Source of the DNA: Bacteroidales bacterium
GTDB taxonomy: Bacteria > Bacteroidota > Bacteroidia > Bacteroidales > F082
Length of the DNA stretch: 64,000 nt
Direction of reading: 5' to 3'
Assembly: GCA_016936355.1 (NCBI GenBank)
Contig: JAFGYB010000058.1
Span: 1-64,000 of the forward strand
Under the pieces are notes generated by a model. That model made no database searches, was not told the origin of the DNA, and saw only the letters and a program-made list of their open reading frames with translations. The first letter of the stretch is position 1. Every line of letters starts with the position of its first letter. Shown here in pieces: positions 8,427-17,950 of this stretch. The translations under genes were made by a program, and so were the position numbers.

Positions 8427-10796
8427 ATGAAGATTTTTAAAAGGATTTTACTGGCCCTGCTGATTTTGATCGTTGTAGTGGCCGGAGGTATTTACTTTTG
8501 GATTAAGAGCACTGCCCCCGATTATTCGGGCAAACTACACCTGAAAGGACTGCAACAGGAAACCTCAGTTGTGTACGACAAATACGGGGTTCCTCATGTT
8601 TATGCTCAAAATGCCCATGATGCTTATTTTGCTTTTGGCTATGCCCATGCACAGGACCGTCTTTTCCAGATGGTCATGATGCGCCGGTTGATGGAAGGTC
8701 GGTTATCCCAAATTTTGGGAAAAGACCTTTTGCCTACCGATAAATACATGCGGACCCTTTCCATCGATAAGATGGCTAAAGTGAGTGCCGAACGGTTTAT
8801 GAAAGAAGCCGATCTGCCTACGAAGGAGCGGGTAGAGGCTTACGTGGCCGGAATTAATAGTTTCATTGCGAACGGTACATTGCCTCTTGAGTTTACCATG
8901 TTGAATTTTAAACCCGAGAAATTTACTGTTAAGGATGTTTTCGGGATTATCGGATACATGTCGCTGACCTTTACTTCGGCGCTTTCAGAAGATCCGATGG
9001 TGACCAAAATGTTTGACAAACTGGGGCCGAAATACATGAAAGATTTAAGTATCGACACGGCCAACTACAAGGCTTCTCCCGAGCAGGCTTTGTTGTCCAA
9101 TATTTTTCAGGACATCCGATCGACGCAACAACGAATTCCGATCCCTGTTTGGGAAGGCTCCAACAACTGGGTGGTGAACGGGAGTCATTCCAAATCGGGT
9201 AAAGTATTGCTGGCCAACGACACGCATATTCAGTTTTCCCAGCCGTCTGTTTGGTACGAAGCCTATATTCAGTATCCGGGTTATGATTTGTATGGTTATT
9301 ATCTGGCAGGGGTTCCTTTTGCACTGGTGGGTCACAATGACTATATAGCCTGGGGATTGACCATCTTTCCTTTCGATAATATGAACCTGTACGCTGAAAA
9401 ACCCAATCCCGACAATCCGAATCAGTACTGGTATAAAGGACAGTGGATGAACGACAGTATCGATAAACAAATGATTCCCGTAAAGGGCGAAAAACCGGTG
9501 CCTTTTGAGGTAAGGTATACCGTTCACGGACCCATTATGAATCAGGTATATCACGACGTTACGAACAAACCGGATACTCCTGTTAGTTTGTGGTGGGCAC
9601 CCTTGCATCTCAAGACAACATCACTGGAAGCCCTGTATGATTTGAATTATGCAACCAATCTGGAAGGTTTTGAAAAGGCGATGCCGCTCATTGATGTGGT
9701 CGGACTCAATGTAGTGTATGGTGATAAAGACGGCAATATCGGATGGTGGGCCACCGGAAAAATCCCAAAGCTGCCTCCTTATGTGCATACCCATATGATC
9801 CTTGATGGTGCCAGTGGCAAAGACGATGTGCTGGGATTTTATCCGTTTGACAAAAACCCTCAGGCAGTGAATCCGAAGGACGGTATCCTGAATACTTCCA
9901 ACAATACGCCTCCGGCAGTGGACGGTGTCGTATATCCCGGCTATTATTTTGAAGGATATCGAGCCCGGCGGGTGAGGGCTTTGCTGGAATCAAAACCCAA
10001 ATGGACCCTTGACGGAATGAAGAAAATCCAGCTGGATACACATTCGAACCGCGACATGCGACTGGTTCAGCTCATTTTGAACAACATCGGACCTTATGAT
10101 GCTCGGTCCAAATTTGTTCAGGAATTACAAAACTGGGATGGCAACTACGATACGGCCAGTGTCGGTGGAACCATTTATACCGAGCTTTTGTATTTCGTGC
10201 TACGTGATGCCATGCAAGATGAGGTTGGGGACACAATGTTTCATAAACTCTGCGGGTCCATGTTGTTGAAAAACAACATCGAAAAACTGCTGGACGATCA
10301 GGATTCTCCCTGGTGGGATAATGTGAATACCAAGGCAGTTGAGACCCGTTCCGACATTTTCAAACAAGCCTTTGCTGAAACGCAAACGGCTTTGAGGAAT
10401 CAATTGGGAGATGATGTTTCGCAATGGAAGTGGGGTAAGGTACACCAGGTGCTTTATGTGAATCCGCTGGGAAGAAAACCTCCGTTAGGCAAAATTTTCA
10501 ACGTAGGTCCGTTCCCCATTCAGGGAAGCAACGAGGTGGTAGACAAACAGGCTTTTGCGTACAACGGAAGAGGAGTTTATGCCGTCAGTTCCGGGCCGGC
10601 CTTACGTTTCCTAATTGATTTTGCCGACACGCACCACGCCTTATCTATTATACCGACCGGACAGTCTGGTAATGTGCTGAGTCCTCACTATGCCGATCAG
10701 GCATTGATGTATGTACAAGGGAGATACAGGGTTCAGATCACTCAAAAGGATGAATTGAAAAAAGGAACGGTACTAAAGATGTTTCCTGAAAAATAA
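8427..10796 (+). CDS. Penicillin acylase family (S45) amidohydrolase
   Basis: A 789-residue Ntn-hydrolase precursor. Known of the family: a secreted precursor cuts itself before a Ser (Thr/Cys in relatives) that becomes the N-terminal nucleophile of the beta chain; members hydrolyse amide bonds of penicillins, acyl-homoserine lactones or other N-acyl compounds. Seen: an N-terminal membrane helix (residues 5-25), the alpha-chain block AFGYAHAQDRLFQMVMMRRLMEGRLS (two pieces around 68-94), the cleavage site WEG/SNNW with nucleophile Ser245, and beta-chain LLANDTHIQ (~259-267) with its conserved Asp/His. The natural substrate cannot be read from the sequence. The next gene starts six bases after its stop. 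Confidence 0.9.
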   Translation: MKIFKRILLALLILIVVVAGGIYFWIKSTAPDYSGKLHLKGLQQETSVVYDKYGVPHVYAQNAHDAYFAFGYAHAQDRLFQMVMMRRLMEGRLSQILGKDLLPTDKYMRTLSIDKMAKVSAERFMKEADLPTKERVEAYVAGINSFIANGTLPLEFTMLNFKPEKFTVKDVFGIIGYMSLTFTSALSEDPMVTKMFDKLGPKYMKDLSIDTANYKASPEQALLSNIFQDIRSTQQRIPIPVWEGSNNWVVNGSHSKSGKVLLANDTHIQFSQPSVWYEAYIQYPGYDLYGYYLAGVPFALVGHNDYIAWGLTIFPFDNMNLYAEKPNPDNPNQYWYKGQWMNDSIDKQMIPVKGEKPVPFEVRYTVHGPIMNQVYHDVTNKPDTPVSLWWAPLHLKTTSLEALYDLNYATNLEGFEKAMPLIDVVGLNVVYGDKDGNIGWWATGKIPKLPPYVHTHMILDGASGKDDVLGFYPFDKNPQAVNPKDGILNTSNNTPPAVDGVVYPGYYFEGYRARRVRALLESKPKWTLDGMKKIQLDTHSNRDMRLVQLILNNIGPYDARSKFVQELQNWDGNYDTASVGGTIYTELLYFVLRDAMQDEVGDTMFHKLCGSMLLKNNIEKLLDDQDSPWWDNVNTKAVETRSDIFKQAFAETQTALRNQLGDDVSQWKWGKVHQVLYVNPLGRKPPLGKIFNVGPFPIQGSNEVVDKQAFAYNGRGVYAVSSGPALRFLIDFADTHHALSIIPTGQSGNVLSPHYADQALMYVQGRYRVQITQKDELKKGTVLKMFPEK

Positions 10797-10802
10797 CATT
10801 GT

Positions 10803-11828
10803 ATGACGGAACGCAGCCGAACATCGGATTTTATAAAGGGCGTGGCCATCATAGCCATGATTCAGGTAATCCTTATGGAAGCCTTTGCCAAGCAACACAT
10901 CATGGACAGTATCGTGGGGAAAATCTCATTGTTTTTGGGTGGTCCTACAACGGCCCCTGTTTTCCTGTCGGTGATGGGCTACTACATTGCCCACCAGAAG
11001 CACAACTTTCGTTATAATATGGACCGGGGGTTCCGGCTGATTCTGATCGGTATTTTGCTGAATATGGGCGATAGCCTGATGCTATGGCTGCAACCGCAAC
11101 ACACGATGGTGTTATCGGACTTCTTCCATTTTCTGATGGGGGTTGATATCCTGGTGCTGGCCGGGATCAGTCTGCTCATTATGACGGTACTGATTGCCCT
11201 GTTTAGGGGCATCGTTCCGGTCTTTTTGTTTCTCATCTTTGTGGTGCTGCTGATCCCGTATGTATTGCCTTCCGTGGCGCAAACCCATCCCCATTCGCTG
11301 TGGCTGCCGTTTATCTATGGCAAATATGCCAACAGCTATTTCCCGTTGCTGCCCTGGTTTGCCTATGTGCTGGCGGGTTATGCGTTTTATCAGTTCAAAC
11401 AGTATTTTGTTTCCGATGAATTCAAACACAGTCAGACTGTCAAGATCATCTTATTGGTATTGTCCGGTGTGATTCTGTTGACCACGGCACCCTTTGGTTT
11501 TAATGTTTCCATCAAAAGGATTCTGTATTCACACCACGGCATTCTGTTTTTTCTTTTTTGTGTGAACTTTGTATTCTGGTGGCTGCTGAGTGCACGTGCC
11601 ATTGTGTATCTGGTGAACAACCGAATAACCCAATATGTGGCATGGCTGGGAAAGAATGTAACTGCCTTCTATGTGTTCTTCATGTTGCTGGTGGGGAACC
11701 TATCGGTCTTTTTCCACAAAACACAAGGTTATCTGGAACTGATTCTGTGGTTTGCCGGATTCATGATTGTGACCAGTTTTCTGGTTCTGTTGTGGCGCAG
11801 GTTGAACAGTCCGCAGAAGATTTTATAG
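10803..11828 (+). CDS. HGSNAT/DUF1624-like membrane acyltransferase-related protein
   Basis: A 341-residue polytopic protein with about ten hydrophobic segments. Seen: N-terminal RTSDFIKGVAIIAMIQVILM, then LGGPTTAPVFLSVMGYYIA (~46-64), as in heparan-alpha-glucosaminide N-acetyltransferase-related proteins. Family members carry acyl groups across the membrane to outward-facing sugars. An odd point: the His usually found in the MI-V-H motif of the first helix is Ile here (MIQVIL), so catalysis may be altered or lost. It follows the acylase gene by six bases and is probably cotranscribed. The substrate is unknown. Confidence 0.72.
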   Translation: MTERSRTSDFIKGVAIIAMIQVILMEAFAKQHIMDSIVGKISLFLGGPTTAPVFLSVMGYYIAHQKHNFRYNMDRGFRLILIGILLNMGDSLMLWLQPQHTMVLSDFFHFLMGVDILVLAGISLLIMTVLIALFRGIVPVFLFLIFVVLLIPYVLPSVAQTHPHSLWLPFIYGKYANSYFPLLPWFAYVLAGYAFYQFKQYFVSDEFKHSQTVKIILLVLSGVILLTTAPFGFNVSIKRILYSHHGILFFLFCVNFVFWWLLSARAIVYLVNNRITQYVAWLGKNVTAFYVFFMLLVGNLSVFFHKTQGYLELILWFAGFMIVTSFLVLLWRRLNSPQKIL

Positions 11829-11898
11829 AACGATTCAAAACTATAATTTAATGCCTACGTGTTGTTCGTAAAATTACGGATGACAGTTGCATTTGTCC

Positions 11899-11906
11899 TA
11901 TCTTTG
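11899..11906 (+). promoter_or_regulatory. -7 box of the mutAB operon
   Basis: TATCTTTG matches TAnnTTTG. It lies 22 bases before the ATG at 11929, inside an open frame that runs back to a TTG at 11887; this supports the ATG start for mutA. Confidence 0.55.
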
Positions 11907-11928
11907 TTGCAGCAATTCAGTAGATGAA

Positions 11929-13698
11929 ATGATGCAAAATAAAAAGTTGTTTTCAGACTTTGCGCCGGTGTCCAAAGCGCAGTGGAAAGAAAAAATCATC
12001 GTCGACCTAAAAGGGGCCGATTTTGATAAGAAACTCGTCTGGCATACCGATGCAGGCTTCGATGTCCAGCCGATGTATACACGGGAAGATTTAAAAGACC
12101 TGACCCGTCAAATCCCATTAAAAAATGCTGAAGATGCATCTGCCTCCAACGCCTGGAGGATCAATGAGCTGTTTTTTGTAAGGGATATAGAAAAAGCACA
12201 TCAGAGGGTGCTTCATGTGTTGGAAAACGGAGCCGATTCGCTGGCCTTTGTTTTTTCTACGCAACCCGATTTCTCTCAAATCAATATCCTGCTGGAAGAA
12301 GTTGATGCTGAAAAGATCGAATTGAATTTTAGGCTTCCCGATCCGGTTGATTTGATCCGTCAGTTGAATCAGCTGGCTGATAAACGGGGATGGAATAAAG
12401 CCAATATGAAAGGATCGGTTTATTGCGATCCGGTTTCTGAGGTTAAAAATGACTTTTCCGAAGTTAAAACGCTGCTGGAATCCGTTAAAAGCTTTCCGAA
12501 ATTTCATTGCCTCACGCTGGATGTTTCCGGTTTTTATAACCGGGGAGGCTCCACGGTAACCGAACTGGGTTTTGCTTTGGCCTATGGTGCAGAAACCCTT
12601 CAGAAACTGGGTGAAGCAGGGTTCGAACCGGAAGAAATTGCTGCCCGCCTGCGCTTTAACTTTGCTGTGGGTTCCCAATACTTTTTCGAAATGGCCAAAT
12701 TCAGGGCCTTCCGTTATTTGTGGGCCCAGGTGCTGGGGGCTTATGGTGTGAAAGAGGCATCGGTTTACATTCATGCCACCAACGCCCTGCTGAACAAAAC
12801 CCTGTATGATCCCTATGTAAACATGCTGCGGACCACCACCGAAACCATGTCAGCTGTTTTGGGCGGCGTGGATGCCTTTACGGTGATGCCTTTTGATGCT
12901 GTGTTTGAGGAGCCTACCAAAAGGGCAATCCGGGTGGCACGGAATCAACAGAACCTGTTGAAAGAAGAATCCTTTTTTCACAAAGTAGCCGATCCGGCAG
13001 CCGGTTCGTATTACATCGAAAACCTGACCGATCAGCTCATCAGCGAAAGCTGGAAACTCTTCCTCGAAGTGGATGAAAAAGGCGGTTATCTGGTAGCTAA
13101 AGAACAAGGCATTGTTGATGAAAGGCTGAACAAAGAAGCACAAAATAAGATTCAGAAAGTGAAACAACGCAAACAATCGGTGTTGGGCGTCAATATTTAC
13201 CCCAACCCGACCGAAAAACTGGAGTTGACATTACCGGAGAACTACTTTTCCAACCTTTTCCGTGCTTCGGCTGATGTGGAAAAACTGCGGTATCAAACCG
13301 ATGTGTATGCGCAAACGAACAAACGTCCGGTGGTGTGGCTGTTCACCTATGGCGACCTTACCATGCGACGGGCCCGGGCCCAGTTTGCTTCGGGCTTCTT
13401 CGGCTGTGCCGGATATGAAATTGTGGATCACCCGGGATTTGAAAGTCTCGAGAAAGGCATTCAACAAGCCCAACAGGAAAAGCCCGATGTTGTTGTGCTC
13501 TGCGGATCTGATGAGGATTACAAAACCATGGCTCTTCCCGCTTTTGAGGCACTAAAAAAAAATACTTTGGTGGTGCTGGCGGGCTATCCGGCCGATCAGC
13601 TGGAGGAACTGAAAGCGGCAGGCATGGAGCATTTTATTCATGTTCGCAGCAATCTGATGGAAGAGTTGGAGAAGTATCAACAGGTACTGGGTATTTAA
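11929..13698 (+). CDS. mutA: Methylmalonyl-CoA mutase, small subunit
   Basis: About 589 residues. It is the non-catalytic subunit of the heterodimeric B12 enzyme that interconverts methylmalonyl-CoA and succinyl-CoA (propionate formation or use). Seen: LFSDFAPVSKAQWKEKI at the start, the TIM-barrel mutase fold with RLRFNFAVGSQYFFEMAKFRAFRYLW as two blocks near residue 240, DPAAGSYYIENLT (~360), and a C-terminal B12-like domain that lacks the His-containing DxHxxG motif, as expected for this subunit. Start choice: the frame is open to a TTG at 11887, but the promoter box at 11899 and family alignment favour ATG at 11929 (or the adjacent ATG at 11932). mutB follows after ten bases. Confidence 0.94.
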   Translation: MMQNKKLFSDFAPVSKAQWKEKIIVDLKGADFDKKLVWHTDAGFDVQPMYTREDLKDLTRQIPLKNAEDASASNAWRINELFFVRDIEKAHQRVLHVLENGADSLAFVFSTQPDFSQINILLEEVDAEKIELNFRLPDPVDLIRQLNQLADKRGWNKANMKGSVYCDPVSEVKNDFSEVKTLLESVKSFPKFHCLTLDVSGFYNRGGSTVTELGFALAYGAETLQKLGEAGFEPEEIAARLRFNFAVGSQYFFEMAKFRAFRYLWAQVLGAYGVKEASVYIHATNALLNKTLYDPYVNMLRTTTETMSAVLGGVDAFTVMPFDAVFEEPTKRAIRVARNQQNLLKEESFFHKVADPAAGSYYIENLTDQLISESWKLFLEVDEKGGYLVAKEQGIVDERLNKEAQNKIQKVKQRKQSVLGVNIYPNPTEKLELTLPENYFSNLFRASADVEKLRYQTDVYAQTNKRPVVWLFTYGDLTMRRARAQFASGFFGCAGYEIVDHPGFESLEKGIQQAQQEKPDVVVLCGSDEDYKTMALPAFEALKKNTLVVLAGYPADQLEELKAAGMEHFIHVRSNLMEELEKYQQVLGI

Positions 13699-13708
13699 AA
13701 AGTGAGTA

Positions 13709-15841
13709 ATGAAAAAACCTGATTTTAAAAAGATATCCGTTGTTCGTGAAACGAAAGCGAACAAAGAAATTAAAGCGGATTCCTGGATTTCTGCCGAACA
13801 GATCCAAATCAAAGGTCTGTATCAGCCTTCCGATCTGGACGGAATGGAACATTTGGATTTTGTGGCCGGTATTCCGCCGTTCTTGCGGGGTCCTTATTCC
13901 ACCATGTATGTAACCCGTCCCTGGACGATCCGACAGTATGCCGGCTTTTCTACGGCAGAGGAATCCAATGCCTTTTACCGCCGCAATCTGGCTGCCGGAC
14001 AAAAGGGATTGTCCGTGGCCTTCGACCTGGCCACCCACCGCGGTTATGATTCGGACCACGAACGGGTGGTGGGTGATGTAGGGAAAGCCGGGGTGGCCAT
14101 TGATTCCATTCTGGACATGAAAATCCTGTTCGATGAAATTCCGTTGAAAGATATTTCCGTATCCATGACCATGAACGGAGCCGTTTTGCCGGTGATGGCG
14201 TTTTATATTGTCACGGCGCTGGAGCAGGGAGCCCGTCTGGACCAGCTTTCGGGCACCATTCAAAACGATATCCTGAAGGAATTTATGGTGCGTAATACCT
14301 ATATTTATCCGCCCGACGCTTCCATGCGCATCATTTCCGATATTTTTAAATACACGGCGGAAAACATGCCGCGGTTCAACTCCATTTCCATTTCGGGTTA
14401 CCACATGCAGGAAGCCGGAGCCACAGCCGATATTGAACTGGCCTATACGTTGGCCGATGGTTTGGACTATATCCGTACAGGACTGAAGTCGGGATTGAAA
14501 ATTGATGACTTTGCTCCGCGGTTGTCCTTTTTCTGGGCATTGGGTATGAACCATTTCATGGAAATCGCCAAACTGAGAGCAGGCCGGATGTTGTGGGCCA
14601 AGATTGTGAAGCAGTTTGAACCGAAGAATTCCAAATCCATGGCCTTGCGGACACACACCCAGACTTCGGGCTGGAGTCTGACGGAGCAGGATCCGTTCAA
14701 CAATGTGGCCCGTACCTGTGTGGAAGCCATGGGCGCAGCGTTGGGACATACCCAGTCGCTGCATACCAATGCGCTGGATGAAGCCATTGCCCTGCCCACC
14801 GATTTTTCGGCGCGCATTGCCCGGAACACACAGATTTATTTGCAGGAAGAAACCGAGATCAACCGCGTGGTGGATCCCTGGGCCGGTTCCTATTATGTGG
14901 AAAGCCTGACCCACGAACTGGCACACAAGGCCTGGAGTCTGATCGAAGAAGTGGAAGAAATGGGCGGTATGTCCAAAGCCATCGAAACCGGTTTGCCCAA
15001 GATGCGCATCGAAGAAGCTGCCGCCCGCCGTCAGGCCCGCATCGACTCCAAAAAAGATATTATTGTTGGTGTGAACGCTTTTAAACCGGACGAGGACGAA
15101 GCCATCGACATTCTGGAAGTGGACAATACTGCTGTTCGCGAAGCACAGCTGACCCGTTTGAAAAAGCTCAGGGCCGGGCGCAATGAAGCCGAAGTACAGG
15201 AAAGTCTGAACGCCCTGACCGATGCCTGTCGCACCGGAGCAGGTAATTTGCTGGCGCTGGCCGTGGATGCGGCACAAAAACGTGCATCATTGGGAGAAAT
15301 TTCGTATGCTTGCGAAAAAGTTTTCGGGAGGTATAAAGCCGTGATCAAATCAATCTCAGGAGTCTATTCATCGGAAGCCGGTTCCGATCCGTTGTTTGAA
15401 AAAGCACGGGCAATGGCCGATGAATTTGCGGAACTGGAAGGACGCAGGCCCCGCATTATGGTGGCCAAAATGGGACAGGACGGCCACGACCGGGGTGCCA
15501 AAGTGGTAGCCACCGGTTATGCCGACATGGGCTTCGATGTGGACATCGGACCGTTGTTTCAGACTCCGGAAGAAGCGGCCCGCCAGGCGGTGGAAAACGA
15601 CGTGCATATTCTGGGCGTTTCCAGTCTGGCCGCCGGACACAAGACCCTGGTACCCCAGGTGATGGACGAGCTGAAAAAGCTGGGTCGCGAAGACATTATG
15701 GTGATTGTAGGCGGTGTGATCCCGCATCAGGATTACCAGTTTTTGTACGATACCGGAGTGGCCGCGATTTTCGGCCCAGGAACCGTCATTGCCGAAGCCG
15801 GCATCAAAATGCTCGAACTGCTGATGTCTGCACGGAAATAG
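13709..15841 (+). CDS. mutB: Methylmalonyl-CoA mutase, large (catalytic) subunit
   Basis: A 710-residue catalytic subunit. Seen: [20 protein letters not shown] (~53-72) with substrate-binding residues, [17 protein letters not shown] (~95-111), [20 protein letters not shown] (~230-249), [16 protein letters not shown] (~314-329), and the C-terminal B12 domain with [10 protein letters not shown], whose His593 should ligand cobalt. The length is normal. It is the second gene after mutA, ten bases downstream. No epimerase, meaB or carboxylase gene is nearby. Confidence 0.97.
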   Translation: MKKPDFKKISVVRETKANKEIKADSWISAEQIQIKGLYQPSDLDGMEHLDFVAGIPPFLRGPYSTMYVTRPWTIRQYAGFSTAEESNAFYRRNLAAGQKGLSVAFDLATHRGYDSDHERVVGDVGKAGVAIDSILDMKILFDEIPLKDISVSMTMNGAVLPVMAFYIVTALEQGARLDQLSGTIQNDILKEFMVRNTYIYPPDASMRIISDIFKYTAENMPRFNSISISGYHMQEAGATADIELAYTLADGLDYIRTGLKSGLKIDDFAPRLSFFWALGMNHFMEIAKLRAGRMLWAKIVKQFEPKNSKSMALRTHTQTSGWSLTEQDPFNNVARTCVEAMGAALGHTQSLHTNALDEAIALPTDFSARIARNTQIYLQEETEINRVVDPWAGSYYVESLTHELAHKAWSLIEEVEEMGGMSKAIETGLPKMRIEEAAARRQARIDSKKDIIVGVNAFKPDEDEAIDILEVDNTAVREAQLTRLKKLRAGRNEAEVQESLNALTDACRTGAGNLLALAVDAAQKRASLGEISYACEKVFGRYKAVIKSISGVYSSEAGSDPLFEKARAMADEFAELEGRRPRIMVAKMGQDGHDRGAKVVATGYADMGFDVDIGPLFQTPEEAARQAVENDVHILGVSSLAAGHKTLVPQVMDELKKLGREDIMVIVGGVIPHQDYQFLYDTGVAAIFGPGTVIAEAGIKMLELLMSARK

Positions 15842-15860
15842 TGTTGTACTTTTGCAACAC
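15841..15860 (+). promoter_or_regulatory. Promoter -7 box framed by an inverted repeat
   Basis: TACTTTTG (15847-15854) matches TAnnTTTG and is flanked exactly by GTGTTG (15841-15846) and its reverse complement CAACAC (15855-15860). It starts on the last base of the mutB stop codon and lies 30 bases before the next ATG. This may be an internal promoter with a built-in operator; the same sequence would form a small RNA hairpin in read-through transcripts. No clear -33 element was seen. Confidence 0.45.
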
Positions 15861-15883
15861 TAATTCTTAGACATCAAAATTCA

Positions 15884-16513
15884 ATGCACACTGATATTTT
15901 AAGCCTCTTCGGCTATTTTGCTTCCGTTATTATCGCTGCTTCCATGACCCTGAATTCCATCGTGAAATTCCGGTGGATCAACATGGCCGGCGCCTTTTCC
16001 TTTGCTCTGTACGGGTTGTTGATCCATGCTATTCCCGTTACGTTTCTGAACGGGTTCATTGTGCTCGTCGATATCTATTATTTGACGAAAATTTATTCGG
16101 CAAAGGAAGTTTTTCAGATTCTGGAAGTGCGTCACGACAATAAATATTTGCTGGAATTCATGCATTTTCATGAAAAAGAAATCCATCGGTTTTTCCCGGA
16201 ATTTGACTTTCAACCGGAAATGAATACCGTGAACTTTTTTGTGCTCCGGAATATGAATGTGGCCGGAGTCTTTCTGGCCCACCGCGAAAACAACAATGTG
16301 TTGCATGTGGGACTGGATTATGTGGTTCCGGAATACCGCGATTTTAAGAACGGCAAATTTATCTACAGCCGGTTGCGGGGCTGGTTTATGGCCAATGGCT
16401 TTCGCAAAGTGGTGGCGCCTTCCGATAATAAGAAATATGGCTTATATTTGAAGAGGCTGGGCTTTCAGGAAGCATCCGGCGGTACGTTTACCAAAGATCT
16501 GACAGAGTCGTAA
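15884..16513 (+). CDS. YgjV-like membrane domain fused to a GNAT-like domain
   Basis: A 209-residue protein. Residues ~5-75 hold three hydrophobic segments (LFGYFASVIIAASMTLNSIVK; INMAGAFSFALYGLLIHAI; FLNGFIVLVDIYYL), resembling the YgjV/LacI-like inner membrane family. Residues ~85-205 are soluble and GNAT-like: a beta strand with GVFLAHRENNNVLHVGLDYVV split over two strands, then YSRLRGWFMANGFRKVVAPS and a C-terminal YLKRLGF block typical of the acetyltransferase end. The acetyl-CoA loop is not a clean RxxGxG/A, so activity is uncertain. It sits between mutB and hydA with one base to the latter, and has its own promoter candidate. Confidence 0.65.
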   Translation: MHTDILSLFGYFASVIIAASMTLNSIVKFRWINMAGAFSFALYGLLIHAIPVTFLNGFIVLVDIYYLTKIYSAKEVFQILEVRHDNKYLLEFMHFHEKEIHRFFPEFDFQPEMNTVNFFVLRNMNVAGVFLAHRENNNVLHVGLDYVVPEYRDFKNGKFIYSRLRGWFMANGFRKVVAPSDNKKYGLYLKRLGFQEASGGTFTKDLTES

Positions 16514-16514
16514 A

Positions 16515-17888
16515 ATGGCACGCATATTAATTAGAAACGGGGAAATATTTACCGGAACAGAACAGTTTCGGGGCCACATCCTGATCAAAGATGAACGGAT
16601 TGAACTGGTTTCCAAAGATTCCTTACCGGAAACTCAGGCTGATGAGGTAATTGATGCCAAGGGCTTTCCGGTTTTTCCCGGAGGAATTGATCCGCATGTG
16701 CATATGCATTTGCCTACCGGTGCCGGTTATTCCAGCGACGATTTCTATTCAGGCAGTCAGGCGGCATTGGCCGGCGGTACCACAACCCTCATCGATTTCG
16801 TTACGCCACACAAAGGCCAGTTGTTGCAGGATGCGCTTTCCGAAAGAAAAAAGGAAGCCGAAAACTGTCTCACCGATTATTCTTTTCATGTGAGTCCGGT
16901 GGAATGGCGCAACTCCATGCCGGATGAAATCAAAGCCATCAAAGAGCAGGAGGGTATCACTTCTTTTAAAGTGTACATGGCTTACAAAGATACCATCGGA
17001 CTGGAAGATGAGGATTTGCGGAAAGTGATGAAGGCTGTGGCTGAAGCCGGCGGCATGGTGACGGTGCACAGTGAAATGGGCGATGAGGTGGATTCGCTCA
17101 GAAAGCAATTCATTGCTGAAGGCAAAACTGCTCCGGAATATCATCCGCTGTCGAGGCCTGCCGAACTGGAGGCCGAAGCCGTTAAAAAAGCCATTGCTTT
17201 TGCTGACGAAGCCCGTTGTTCATTGTACATTGTCCATGTTTCCGCAGCCGCATCCTTGAAATACATCGCGGAAGCACAGGAAAAAGGTCAAAAAGTCTTT
17301 GCCGAAACCTGCCCGCAATATTTGCTGCTGGATGATGAAAAATACCGGGGAAGCTTTGATGAAACGGCTCCTTTTGTATTGAGTCCTCCGTTGCGGAAGA
17401 AAGCCGATAACAAGGCGCTGTGGGAAGCCTTACTTGGAAATACGATCCGGACACTCGGAACGGACCATTGTCCGTTTAACCGTGTGCAAAAGGAACAAGG
17501 GAAAGACAATTTTACGAAGATTGCCAATGGAATCGGCGGGGTGGAACACCGGCTTACTTTGTTGTATACTTATGGTGTATTGCAAGGGAAATTAACAATG
17601 AATGAATTTGTGGACCTGGTTTCGACGAATCCCGCGAAGATTTTCGGATTGTACCCGAAAAAAGGCCTTATTGCCCCCGGTTCGGATGCCGATCTGGTCC
17701 TCTGGAATCCCGATAAGGAAAACCTGATTTCAGTTAAAAACCACGTTTCTAACAGCGATCTGGAAGCGTATGAAGGTTTTCGTACCCAAGGTGCCCCCGA
17801 ATATGTATTCCTGAGGGGACAAAAAATAGTTGATAAAGGAAAGTTGACGAACCATAATCTCAAAGGAAAGTTCCTGAAGCGCCACTGA
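16515..17888 (+). CDS. hydA: Dihydropyrimidinase / hydantoinase
   Basis: A 457-residue amidohydrolase that opens the dihydrouracil/dihydrothymine ring, or a hydantoin, in the cytosol. The binuclear metal site is complete: GGIDPHVHMH (His61, His63), carboxylatable Lys152 in SFKVYMAYKD, His185, His241 in YIVHVSA, and Asp317 in GTDHCPF. GTDHCPF and SPPLR favour dihydropyrimidinase over dihydroorotase. One oddity: the usual H-A-E-N-G-D around His185 reads HSEMGD. It starts one base after the preceding stop. With xdhABC in the window it hints at nucleobase breakdown, but no partner beta-ureidopropionase or dihydropyrimidine dehydrogenase is present. Confidence 0.85.
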   Translation: MARILIRNGEIFTGTEQFRGHILIKDERIELVSKDSLPETQADEVIDAKGFPVFPGGIDPHVHMHLPTGAGYSSDDFYSGSQAALAGGTTTLIDFVTPHKGQLLQDALSERKKEAENCLTDYSFHVSPVEWRNSMPDEIKAIKEQEGITSFKVYMAYKDTIGLEDEDLRKVMKAVAEAGGMVTVHSEMGDEVDSLRKQFIAEGKTAPEYHPLSRPAELEAEAVKKAIAFADEARCSLYIVHVSAAASLKYIAEAQEKGQKVFAETCPQYLLLDDEKYRGSFDETAPFVLSPPLRKKADNKALWEALLGNTIRTLGTDHCPFNRVQKEQGKDNFTKIANGIGGVEHRLTLLYTYGVLQGKLTMNEFVDLVSTNPAKIFGLYPKKGLIAPGSDADLVLWNPDKENLISVKNHVSNSDLEAYEGFRTQGAPEYVFLRGQKIVDKGKLTNHNLKGKFLKRH

Positions 17889-17950
17889 TTATTCCATTTT
17901 TTTCTGAGAAGACTTAGTCTGCCATACTCCGGCTGGAAAAACGTCAGGCA

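Noticed and set aside
13634-15277. A 547-codon open frame on the minus strand over mutA/mutB
   Set aside because: It lies antisense to two strongly recognised genes; its His/Gly/Phe-rich, low-complexity translation is what the reverse strand of a GC-rich conserved gene gives, and no promoter or family match is seen.
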